64,000 nt of DNA. Origin: Pseudoscleropodium purum. Taxonomy: Eukaryota > Streptophyta > Bryopsida > Hypnales > Brachytheciaceae. The stretch's first letter is position 1; each line of letters begins with the position of its first letter. The DNA lies in assembly GCA_963969395.1 (NCBI GenBank), contig OZ017796.1, forward strand, positions 16,866,501 through 16,930,500, given 5' to 3'. Shown one piece after another: positions 24,689 through 34,219 of the stretch. The translations under genes and the position numbers were made by a program. The notes beneath the pieces are model-generated. The model had not been told where the DNA came from. It worked only from the letters and a program-made list of their open reading frames with translations, and made no database searches.

Positions 24689-24717
24689 GAAAAAAAAAAA
24701 AAAAAAAAATTTTTTTA
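24689..24717. repeat. Poly(A)/poly(T) tract upstream of copia gag
   Basis: A run of about 22 A followed by 7 T on the plus strand lies in the copia leader just before gag. It is probably slippage-prone and its length may be uncertain. Confidence 0.8.
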
Positions 24718-25697
24718 AAGTCGGCGCTGAATGCAGCGTTCAAATGAGTGAAAACAATTCCGATTATTTACACTTGCACTTCTGTGCACAATACAAAACT
24801 ACATGGCCTTAAGTACCAAAAAGTCCGCTATAGTAAGAGGTACTTCGTCCGAGCAGCCCAAGCGTTCTACATTCATGTTAGCTGCCCGCACAGGCATACA
24901 AATCCAATCGCAGTCCACAGGCATGGCTCATCACCTGGACTTGACCGTCATCCTCTACCATACCTTGGTCCTGTAATCAATAAACCATTCTCTACCTTCT
25001 TGAAACCAAGCCATGGCCAACTCACCCGTCCGAAAACAGTAAACCCGGCTGAGGCCTCCCAAACATCTTCTCCACCTCCAATTCAGACCCTAATGAAGCT
25101 CCAAACTTCCAATCAGCCCTAAATGGAGGCTACTACTCACAATCAGCACCTCAAGGGCATTAATGGCCTCCAACACCCCTAGTTGGATCACCCAAACTCC
25201 AAAGTAGCCTACTTGCCTCTCAATGGCTCCACAAGGCTCACAAGGACACAACTCAGCCCTCAATGGATGGCAAATTCCACTCCTTTGCCTCACTCACTCA
25301 CAAGGGCACAAATCAGCCCTCAATGGATTAGCAAATACCTCAAGCAACCCAAAGGTGCTTCCAAGCCTCACAAAAGACTCTCACTAGATTGCAATTGCCA
25401 TAATCACAATCAACAATGCACCCAAATGCATAATCAGCCCTCAATGGGCTCTCAATGTACTCTTCTAAACACAAACTCAAACTAGGAGCATGCAACCAGC
25501 CCTCACAAGGTGTGATTACTACCATAAGCAATCTCTCACCCAAAATGCACTCAAAACCTCACAAACCAAAAAGCCCCAAATAACTCACACCATATGGTTT
25601 GTAGGTGAATAAGACACAAAACACTGATTGCTCCTCTAAGCTCCAAGATCGTCTCCAAATGATATGAAATTCTCCCTCAAGCGCAACTCCAAGTGCG
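24718..25697 (-). other. Copia 5' untranslated leader with a repeated motif
   Basis: About 1 kb separates the primer-binding site from gag. On the coding strand the motif CCATTGAGGGCTGATT or close variants occurs about five times (near 25115, 25255, 25315, 25435 and 25495), spaced unevenly. No long minus-strand ORF is present. The leader of LTR elements usually holds packaging and dimerisation signals; that role for this repeat is inference. Confidence 0.6.
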
Positions 25698-25710
25698 TGG
25701 GCCCATAACC
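25698..25710 (-). other. Copia primer-binding site matching the anticodon arm of initiator tRNA-Met
   Basis: The plus strand reads TGGGCCCATAACC directly inside the 5' LTR. This is identical to the anticodon-stem and loop sequence of eukaryotic initiator tRNA-Met (anticodon CAT). The usual plant primer-binding site pairs with the tRNA 3' end instead. Priming by a 5' half of initiator tRNA, cut in the anticodon loop, is known for Drosophila copia. The match is exact over 13 bases; its use here is inferred. Confidence 0.75.
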
Positions 25711-25965
25711 TATTGAAATTACAAAGTTATGTTTTGAGAGAAAGGCTTCACTTAGATGGTAGAACGATACAAAGCCACATAAGTGGGCTCAACTTAAGCT
25801 AGAAGCCTTTCCTAGTTATCCACAAACCATGTGGGATAACTAACTACATTGGGCTGCCTTTGACTACGAGCAATACCCATGGACTCTAACACTAACTAAG
25901 TGTCTAAAGCTACTCCTAAGGCTAACTGTACATGGTCAACGCTAGTATGTACAGAATCTCTAACA
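25711..25965 (-). repeat. Copia 5' LTR
   Basis: 255 bp, same length as the 3' LTR, with four substitutions between them. It is followed on the plus strand by the target duplication AGGTA (25966-25970). Confidence 0.92.
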
Positions 25966-27251
25966 AGGTATACATGATATTTTAAAACATTATGGTGCAA
26001 AAAAATGTACTCTATCATTCTAAAATTAGAAAATGAATATTCCATACTTATAGGCCCAAAGTTCAAATTCCATTAAAACATTGAATATCAAAAATTTATA
26101 AAAAAATTTAGATTGGAATAGAAACTAGATTTGATAAGCTTTATTTCAATAGTAGGGCTCATATTCAAAAAAGATCACTTCAATGGCTTAATGCTTAAAG
26201 TCCCATTATCCCTACAAAAACAATATAGAATTCTGATAAATTCCTGCGAGCTCAATTTTTGGAAAATTTTTTAAGTAAGAAAAGCAAAAAGTTATTAGCT
26301 TTCTTAGAATATAAACTTTATTTCAATCAATGCTTGGGAGCCAAAGTTATATTACAATAATTTTAACTCAATGGACAACAAAAGAAATCAACATAAATTG
26401 AAATAAATGTTTGTGAAAATTGTTTCTCATAGATTGTATTTTTGTCTACATGAAAAGCTTTGATTCATCCCATTTGGATTTTTAATGTAATAGTTATGGA
26501 GCATCTTATTTTGTAGGCAATTAAAGCATCTTCATGAAAAATTAATGTATAGGATTCATTTTGAGCTCAATTTTTATACTTTTTCAAAACAAAAAGTTTT
26601 GTAGAGTTAACTCTATTTATTAGAACAATCTCACTATTGGGATTAATATATTCTAATTCCATCTTAGGACTATAAATGATTTAGTTTTTACATCTATCTC
26701 ATACCTATTTCTAATCAACAATTTTTAAAGAAAGAAATTTTGTTAATTTTCTTGCTATTTTTTTCCTTGACCTTCAACTTAATTTTTCAACATAATTTTT
26801 TTATTCAAAATATTTAGTGCAAAATTTAATTTAAGAGCATTTAAATTTCATAAACTAATTTGCCATTGTGCCAAAAAAAAAACATTTTTTTCACTTTGAA
26901 CACATTTATCTTGCAATCTATGCAATCAAAGTTTTTAAAATTTCTTCCACATATTCTCATATTACTTCTATTGCAAGATCCTAACTAAAGTTAGATTTGC
27001 AGTAAAATGACATTTTTAATTCTTTTGCTCTTTGCACTAGAAATAGTACTTTTGAGTGTTTTTTGATGAAGAAAAGGCCTTGGGACTTGAGGGGCTAAAT
27101 TTATATCAAAAGAAAGGAATGGAAATTGCCCCAAACACTATATGGTGATTCATATTTTGGGAATCAATATATCTTTAGAAATATTGCTTCTAGAAATATT
27201 GCCATCATTATTCAAAGAGTTTTGGGTGCCCACACATACATACCACTTCTA
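25966..27251. other. Copia target duplication (first 5 bp) and AT-rich flank
   Basis: AGGTA at 25966-25970 is the right target-site duplication. The rest is AT-rich and shows no gene or repeat that I can define. Confidence 0.5.
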
Positions 27252-27483
27252 TTAACCCTTGAACGCCAAGGCGGACGTTTTGTGTCTGATGCATGATAGG
27301 GAATCAACCATATATAGGACAAAAGTGCAACTCTTCACCTTCAAAATTTATTTTGGAAAGGGAAGATCTTCTACAATAGTTTGACTTGCAATGACTACTT
27401 TTGCAATTTTGGAGGCTAGTGATTCATATGGTAATAGAAAATGATGATTTCGAGGGTCACTCCTTCAGCGTTTTAAGGGTTAA
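27252..27483. repeat. TTAA-flanked miniature element, 232 bp
   Basis: The element lies between TTAA at 27252-27255 and TTAA at 27480-27483. Inside these, the left end reads CCCTTGAACGCC and the right end, on the opposite strand, CCCTTAAAACGCTG. These are inverted with one inserted base. No ORF of note is inside. TTAA target duplication and CCC-starting termini are piggyBac characteristics. Confidence 0.6.
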
Positions 27484-29001
27484 TGAATTCAGAAAAACTT
27501 TGGAAGAAAAACAGTTCTCTTTTCCCTGCAAAGCTTTCCATTTGTCAAAAGGACATTTTTGGTCATTTTTGGTCCTCATTTTTGTCCTTGTCGGCGATAT
27601 AGGCTCATGGAAATTCTGGAATCTGATAGCACCTATTCCTCTTCATCCAGTCATTCTGAAATCTGAGTATGTGGCTGACTATGTTGGGGACTCAAAACCA
27701 TGGTGCCAAACTCCAGTGTCGTGGCACAGTCACAGTGGTTTAAATTTGTTAAATTTGGAGGGACCATCCTCCATTTCCTGCATGGTGTATTGCTACAGTG
27801 CAAAAAAAACTGTTGGGGAGAGGCCCGCATTCTTCCAGGTTCACGGACAACTCGTGGAAATGTGGAAATGTGGAATGGCACGTCTAATCTTCCAGCATAA
27901 TGTTTGGTGTCATTAAGATGTCCCATGGCTGAACCTCACCGGAATCACCTGACTGCATACAATTTGCTCGTCTTCTCAAGAAATGGTGCCCAACCGCCTC
28001 AAAACGACGGCAAACGCCAAGTAATTCAAGCACCCTAACATTCATACAACTTATCGGTAGTGATCAACTGTATCCATACCCTCAATAATGCAAAATCCAG
28101 AACATAGCATCAACCTTCCAAGTCTGCACATGTAACTGAAACCGCAGGGTGCACGCCGTGAAAATGAAGGACAAGCCTGGCCGGATTCAAAATTGCTTAG
28201 CATCCTACACTTGGCTCCAAAAATTTCATGTAAGCTGGAGTATGTATGAATGCATAAACACGCAGCTGTCACTCAGAGCTGTACTATACAGAGGACTAAC
28301 ATGCGCACAGACTGACAGAGCCTAATAACCCAACCTCATGCACAATGCCAGTTACCAAATAAGTGTGCAATTACTGCTTACTTGCCACAGAGCTCGTTTA
28401 CCAGCGGCCGGATACCGTCAAAATGAAATGAACATACACAGAAGCCTCACAATTCCACAACTTTTTTGGCCATAACTTATCCTTGCTCAGACCTGAAAAA
28501 CACCAGTGTGCAACCAATAACGCAGGGCCGCAAAATGAGTTATTCTATACAAGTATCAAACCACAATTGAGCAAAAATCATAATGCAAAATTCAAAACTT
28601 TTGAGGGACCCGACAGAGTGGATGAAAACCAACCCAAAAAGTCCATATACCGTCTACACCAACATCAACGTATTACAATGAATCTCTTTATATAAAATGC
28701 GGATATCCTAATGACATCCAAACAATTCCTCGATGAGATCTCCCAACCTCCGGTAACCTTTCCGGTGAGGTTGCATTGCAACAGGGTTCATTCAAATGTG
28801 AAATGTACATGAATCGCCAACAACTAGAGTCGGCAATTCTGAATCTGCCAAAAGCCTACTCATTAAAAAGGTAAGAAGCGTGGAGACCAATGAACCCACA
28901 ATCTCACTTCCGCGTCTGCTCAACAATCGCTCAACCACAATTTGCGTCACCTCCACCTGAAGTGCCTGCTGTCCACCTTAAAAACATCCACCGAACCTCC
29001 T
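27484..29001. other. Downstream flank of BiP copy 2
   Basis: Composition becomes less AT-rich toward the gene. A 171-codon plus-strand ORF at 27401-27916 overlaps the miniature element and has no recognisable domain. About 28808-28870 is homologous to the downstream flank of BiP copy 1 (about 968-1030), which shows that the two loci share an old common origin beyond the identical arm. Confidence 0.45.
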
Positions 29002-29858
29002 TCCGGATCCAAGGGATGCAATCAATCCAAGAGCAATTGCCTAACTAATCCAAATGCCCAGGAACACCACCTGCCTTCAGTCCTCCCACAGCCTTCCACC
29101 AACAGGTCCAATTCCCTCGAAAACAAGGTGGGCGACTCGACCTAAAAAGAATCCTCACACTCCGAAGCGCCTACAGCTCCTCGTGGCCCTCGTCGTCACT
29201 GTCGACGTCCTCACCTGCGGCACCACCGGCTCCTCCCGCGGCCTGGTACAACTTCGTCACGATCGGGTTACAGATACCCTCCACCTCCTTCAACTTCTCC
29301 ACGAAGTCGTCCTTCTCCGCGCTCTGGTTGTCGTCCAGCCACTCCAAAGCCTCCTTCATCGCCGTCTCGATGGTCTCCTTGTCCTCCGCCTCGATCTTCT
29401 CGCCCAGCTTGTCCGCCAGCTGGTTCTTCATGTTGTACACGTACGTCTCCAAGCTGTTCCGCGCGTCGATCCTCTCCTTCACCTTCTTGTCCTCCTCCGC
29501 GAACTCCTCCGCCTCCTGCACCATACGGTCGATGTCTTCCTGGCTCAGACGACCCTTGTCGTTCGTGATCACGATCTTCTCCGACTTGCCCGTACCCTTG
29601 TCCTCCGCCTTCACGTTCAAAATGCCGTTCGCGTCGATCTCGAACGTCACCTCGATCTGAGGCACGCCGCGAGGCGCCGCAGGGATGCCCGTCAGGTCGA
29701 ACTTGCCCAGCTCGTGGCAGTCCTTCGTCAAACTGCGCTCGCCCTCGAACACCTGAATCGAAACCGTCGTCTGCTGGTCCTGGTACGTCGTGAACACCTG
29801 AGACTTCTTCGTCGGAATCACGGTGTTCCGGGGGATCAGCTTCGTCATCACGCCGCCC
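29002..29858 (-). repeat. Identical inverted-repeat arm (right), paired with 1-857
   Basis: This covers the 3' third of BiP copy 2 and the first ~169 bases past its stop codon. It is base-identical to the left arm wherever compared. Beyond 29002 the flank aligns only in patches. Identity may continue past 29858 into the part of copy 1 outside the window. Confidence 0.85.
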
Positions 29859-31198
29859 ACGGTCTCGATGCCCAGCGTCAGAGGCGCCACGTCCAACAAC
29901 AGAATGTCCTTCGTCTCCTCGCCGCCCTCGCCGCTCAAAATACCGCCCTGCACAGCCGCCCCGTAAGCCACCGCCTCGTCCGGATTCACGCCCTTGTTCG
30001 GCTCCTTCCCGTCGAAGTAGTCGCGCAAAAGCTGCTGCACCTTCGGAATGCGGGTGCTCCCCCCCACCAGCACGATCTCGTGGATCTCGCTCTTCTGCAG
30101 ACCCGCGTCGTCCATCGCCTTCTTCACCGGACCCATCGTCTTCCGGAACAGGTCGTTGTTCAGCTCCTCGAAACGGGCGCGCGTCAGCGGCTCGGAGAAG
30201 TCCACGCCGTCGAACAGAGACTCGATCTCCACACGGATCTGGTGCTGGTTGCTCAGAGCGCGCTTCGCCCTCTCCGCCTCGCGCCTCAGCTTCTGGATCG
30301 CCTTCTTGTCCTTCCCGATGTCGCGGTTGTACTTCTTCTTGATCAGCTTGATGAAGTACTCCATGATGCGCTGGTCGAAGTCCTCGCCGCCCAGATGCGT
30401 GTCGCCGTTCGTCGACAAAACCTCGAACACGCCATTGTCGATCGTCAGCACGCTCACGTCGAACGTGCCACCGCCCAAGTCGAACACCAAGATGTTCTTC
30501 TCGCCGCCCTTCTTGTCCAAACCGTACGCGATCGCGGCCGCCGTCGGCTCGTTGATGATGCGGGCCACGTTCAGACCCGCGATCACGCCCGCGTCCTTCG
30601 TCGCCTGCCGCTGCGCGTCGTTGAAGTACGCAGGCACCGTCACCACGGCGTCCTTGATCTTCTTCCCCAAATACGCCTCCGCGGTCTCCTTCATCTTCAG
30701 CAGCACCATCGCGCTGATCTCCTCGGGAGTGAACACCTTCACCTCGCCATCCTTCACCTTCACCTGGATGTTCGGCTTGCCGTCCTTGTTCACGATCTTG
30801 AACGGGAAAAGCTTCAGGTCCTTCTGGACCTCCTTGTCCTCGAACTTGCGACCGATCAGACGCTTCACGTCGAACACCGTGCGCTCCGGGTTCACGGCGG
30901 CCTGATTCTTCGCCGCCTCACCAATCAGCCTCTCGTTGTCCGTGAACGCCACCCACGACGGCGTGATGCGGTTGCCCTGGTCGTTGGCGATGATCTCCAC
31001 ATGCCCGTTCTTGTACACGCCCACGCACGAGTACGTGGTGCCGAGGTCGATTCCGATCACCGTGCCCAGCTTCGCCGCCTCCTCCGCAGCGCCGTAGCAT
31101 CCCGACACTCCGACCGCGAACAGCACGCCCAGCACCAATAACACCTGCGTGTGGCGCCCCATGCTGGCTGCCCACTCCGCTGCCAATCCCGCACTCAA
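29171..31198 (-). CDS. BiP: BiP (ER-lumenal Hsp70 chaperone), complete, intronless
   Basis: A 675-codon uninterrupted frame encodes an ER Hsp70. It shows a hydrophobic signal peptide ([13 protein letters not shown]), the three Hsp70 signatures (GIDLGTTYS near residue 49, [28 protein letters not shown]), the substrate-binding domain with [19 protein letters not shown], an EEVD-less acidic tail and a C-terminal HEEL retrieval signal. BiP folds secretory proteins, gates the translocon and controls unfolded-protein sensors in the ER lumen. The Met at codon 13 (31160-31162, MGRHTQ) puts the signal peptide right at the N-terminus and gives 663 aa, the family's usual size, so it may be the true start. 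Absence of introns differs from seed-plant BiP genes as I know them; it could be lineage-typical or reflect retroposition. The promoter region carries CCAAT boxes and a UPR-like element. Confidence 0.96.
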   Translation of the reverse strand: MSAGLAAEWAASMGRHTQVLLVLGVLFAVGVSGCYGAAEEAAKLGTVIGIDLGTTYSCVGVYKNGHVEIIANDQGNRITPSWVAFTDNERLIGEAAKNQAAVNPERTVFDVKRLIGRKFEDKEVQKDLKLFPFKIVNKDGKPNIQVKVKDGEVKVFTPEEISAMVLLKMKETAEAYLGKKIKDAVVTVPAYFNDAQRQATKDAGVIAGLNVARIINEPTAAAIAYGLDKKGGEKNILVFDLGGGTFDVSVLTIDNGVFEVLSTNGDTHLGGEDFDQRIMEYFIKLIKKKYNRDIGKDKKAIQKLRREAERAKRALSNQHQIRVEIESLFDGVDFSEPLTRARFEELNNDLFRKTMGPVKKAMDDAGLQKSEIHEIVLVGGSTRIPKVQQLLRDYFDGKEPNKGVNPDEAVAYGAAVQGGILSGEGGEETKDILLLDVAPLTLGIETVGGVMTKLIPRNTVIPTKKSQVFTTYQDQQTTVSIQVFEGERSLTKDCHELGKFDLTGIPAAPRGVPQIEVTFEIDANGILNVKAEDKGTGKSEKIVITNDKGRLSQEDIDRMVQEAEEFAEEDKKVKERIDARNSLETYVYNMKNQLADKLGEKIEAEDKETIETAMKEALEWLDDNQSAEKDDFVEKLKEVEGICNPIVTKLYQAAGGAGGAAGEDVDSDDEGHEEL

Positions 31199-31501
31199 AC
31201 CCTAACCTCAAACAGACCTCCGGAGGACGAATCAAAACAACCCAACACTCTAACCGCCGCAGCAGTAATGACAAACTCAGAAAATCTTCAACGAAAGAAT
31301 TGTGACTGCCTAAAACAAAGCACTAAAGAAGTTGGAGTGAGCCGGCTATGGAGTTCCAGCCGCGCACAGAATGCAAGAGGACACGGATTTCCAAGGGAGC
31401 CGGTTGAAGAATGGTGTTGAAGACGCTGCTTGTGCATATTTCTGGTGTCAGCTGGCGAAGTCAGTTGGTATCGCCTGTTACTGCCTGTGTGAACCCCCTC
31501 A

Positions 31502-31613
31502 CGTGGCTAAGCGCTCTGATTGGCGCAGGGATCTACATTCCCTGGCGGGCGAGGCGCTGATTGGTCGAGACTGGTTTTGATCGCGTCATCCCGCCGCGGA
31601 GGCATGGTATTGG
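31502..31613 (-). promoter_or_regulatory. Putative UPR-responsive promoter region of BiP copy 2
   Basis: On the minus strand, upstream of BiP, there are three CCAAT boxes (31609-31613, 31560-31564, 31519-31523), GATGACGCGATC (31579-31590) and CCACG within a G-box-like CCACGT (about 31501-31506). The first CCAAT is followed after nine bases by CCGCG, one base from the ERSE consensus. GATGACGCG resembles plant and animal UPR/XBP1-type sites. Such a cluster is typical of BiP promoters that respond to ER stress through NF-Y and bZIP factors. Function here is inferred from motif matching by eye. Confidence 0.55.
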
Positions 31614-31749
31614 TGCACACTCGTCAACAATCGACGCGGCACGTGCCAGCATGGCGTCGGGATTGCCACGATGTCGATTTGATTATTTTTGGATGGGGGG
31701 CTTTTCTTCCCATTGGTGTGGTCTCCAGTAGTTTTCTGGGCTAAGTTAA

Positions 31750-33254
31750 GTTACTGCAAGTCTGGTGGTCCCAGAATTTTTGAAGTTGTTTAGCACATCG
31801 AATAAGTTATAGTACATCAAAATGGTTATTTAGTTAGGTCCATTTTACAAGCACATATTATTAACCATCAGTATCCAAAATTTTGGACATTCCAATTATT
31901 CATCAAGTTTAATTGGCATTAATGCTAATTTTTGTAGGGAATATTATTTGACATTTTGATAATTAGATTTATCCACTTCGTTTAAAAATGACATCACTGG
32001 AAAATTGAATCCCACCCTATCAAGAAGCCTCTTTCCTTTCTTCTTTCAAATTGAATCATACCCTATCAAGAAGCCTCTTTTGATCCACTAACTTGAAACC
32101 TCTTCACAACAATGAAGAAGTTGTACACACTTCAAGGTACAATTCTTTGCAATAAATAGCAAATGCTAAATGCTATTAAATATCCCTTAATTATCTACTA
32201 TGTGAATTTTAATGTGGACCATACTAATTTATTGGATAACCAATTTTTCACACATACTAAATGACTATTTCAATACATAATATTAGATTTGCTATTTAGA
32301 TTGTTTCTTTTTTGTTTTTTCCTAATAGCAACTTCAGTTTGATCTTTACAACCTTGAGCCTATGGGATCATAATTAGTATTGTTGAAGAGCACTTGGCAA
32401 GGTGTGTGTAGGGTGCAAGATTTGCGATATTTAGACTAGTGAAGAAGAAGAATTCTCACCCAAACAAGTCAAATTTAATTGGAATTTAGAATTTTAAAAT
32501 ATAAATGATTTTTAAAAAGGATGTTTTTCTTAAAAACTTCATAGAGGAGGGACTTGGAGCAACTACAAGATATACTTTCTCGACATCCTTGAGGTACTTT
32601 ATCGCCCATGTGGGAAGCAACACAACTAGCTTGCATGTACCTACAGTACTCGTTTTCACAACTACATCAACTTCAATCTAACTTCTTGGCTACGTAAATC
32701 GTTTGTTGGCACTGACCACAAATTTTTCATTCATAGACATATGTTGTAGCTTCAATTGGGAGTGCTTATATCATAGTGAGCTTCAAAATATGCATCTATC
32801 TTGATTATATGAATTTCCAATCTAATTGTTTATGAAGTCTTTTGAAGAAGTTTACCGATTGTTTTTTGTCTAAGTGTGCAAATTTGTAGCATTGTACACA
32901 ATTGCATTGAATTGCCTACAAGCCTAAATCTTCCCTTTTCATATATTAACTAGTCATTAGTATCCTCAAAGGAAAGAATCCACATTAGAAAGTCAATGGA
33001 AGAAAGGAAAGTGAAGACGATGAATATGAACTAAGTTGGATATTGAAGCAACAACATCAAGTACAATTTTGCATGAAATTTTTGGCCAAGTGTGGTTACC
33101 ACATCAAAAATTGTGATGTCACAAATTTGCAATGTACTCAAAAAGTGTGATCCAAAAACAACAACTTCCATCTAAGTCCACACAAAAAAATGCTCACCTT
33201 CCAAGAATAAACCTCATGAAATTTTTTTCTTGCAAGCCCATTACTATCAAATAA
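31750..33254. other. AT-rich intergenic DNA
   Basis: No gene seen. A short direct repeat, ACCCTATCAAGAAGCCTCTT, occurs twice at about 32013 and 32060 with related flanking bases. Nothing else stands out. Confidence 0.45.
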
Positions 33255-34219
33255 TTAACCCCTCATTGCCGCAGTGGACCAAAAGTATCCTCACACAGTT
33301 TTCAAAGTTCTATAACTTTTGCATTCAATGTCCGAATTCAATAAAACTTGTTGGAAAATTTGCACTCTCTTCTAGTTTGTATGGTAGAATTTACAAATCA
33401 ATTCAAGATGTACACAGAAATTGGAAGCCAATCAAAGTTCAAAGGTTCAATTTGAGTCCACCAAACTACATTTGATGGTTGCAACTTAGGGGGATTGTAT
33501 CTCCTTCATCCAATGTTTGTTTTCAATAAAAAATTTGTTGTGATATATTTCCCTTTCAGTCTAGTTATTGTGGTAAGATTTTCATGTCAATCCAAAGTTT
33601 CTTTGAATGTTTGGGAGCAATTCGAAGTTCAAAATCCCAACATTTTTGGATTACAGTGAACCTTGGTGACTTATTTCTTCTCCATACAAAGTTTGTTTCC
33701 AATAAATTTTTTTGAAAAAGATGTGCATATTAGTCAAGTTTATGTGGCTAAATTTCATATCAATGCAAGTTATGAGTGACTAAGAAGCATTTTACTAGAA
33801 GGAGGTTCAGCCTCATGCGTGTTTTCTGCAACTTTTCTGACCTATTTTTTGACATTTGCAAGCCATTTGCAAACACATTGAGTCAATTTATTGATATTTT
33901 TTTTCAAGAATGTGTTTATATATCAGTTTTGAATAAATTTCTAGTTTTAAATTTTTTCATTTAAGTAAGCTTAGAAATCGAATTTCACCTCCAAGTGTGT
34001 TGCTAGGAGAATTTTAGCATCTTTTTTCAGCACTAAAACATTATAATCTTTCAATCTATATGGTCAAATGACTCCAAATTTGTACCACATCATCTACAAC
34101 ATGTTCACTACAATATTGTACGGTTAAGATCTTTATAACTTAGTGAAATTTACATCTATTTCAATTCAAAAGCAATGATGTTTTTGAACCCAAGTGAGAC
34201 TTTGGCAATGAGGGGTTAA
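33255..34219. mobile_element. 965-bp TTAA-type non-autonomous DNA transposon, copy A
   Basis: TTAA (33255-33258) is followed by CCCCTCATTGCC. At the right end GGCAATGAGGGG precedes TTAA (34216-34219), giving perfect 12-bp terminal inverted repeats. Internal ORFs are short (81 and 62 codons) and show no transposase. A second copy of exactly the same length lies at 61836-62800 and aligns along its whole length with scattered substitutions. TTAA duplication with C-rich ends is the hallmark of the piggyBac superfamily; assignment without a transposase is inference. Confidence 0.8.

Larger units (their letters stand above)
21141..25965 (-). mobile_element. Ty1/copia LTR retrotransposon, recent, internally deleted
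   Basis: The 4825-bp element has two 255-bp LTRs that differ at four positions (about 98.4% identical) and a perfect 5-bp target duplication, so the insertion is recent. It is transcribed on the minus strand: 5' LTR at 25711-25965, leader, gag-pol from about 24603 downward, 3' LTR at 21141-21395. Gag, protease and integrase are nearly intact. The reverse transcriptase core is deleted and stops interrupt pol, so it cannot move by itself and was probably mobilised by a relative. Its GC-rich coding part contrasts with the AT-rich surroundings. Confidence 0.95.

Noticed and set aside
21938..24747. Many overlapping plus-strand ORFs of 80-236 codons over the copia element
   Set aside because: They lie opposite or out of frame with recognisable gag-pol and show no domains.
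29054..31141. A 695-codon open frame on the plus strand antisense to BiP
   Set aside because: It mirrors the GC-rich, codon-biased BiP frame. Long antisense ORFs over Hsp70 genes are a known compositional effect, and the translation is a Leu/Arg/His-rich pattern without any domain.
33255..34219. Assignment of the TTAA elements to PIF/Harbinger (Tourist) with a TTA/TAA duplication
   Set aside because: A 3-bp duplication would leave asymmetric termini. The symmetric solution is TTAA (or TA with obligate T and A neighbours), and all five well-bounded insertions show the full TTAA.
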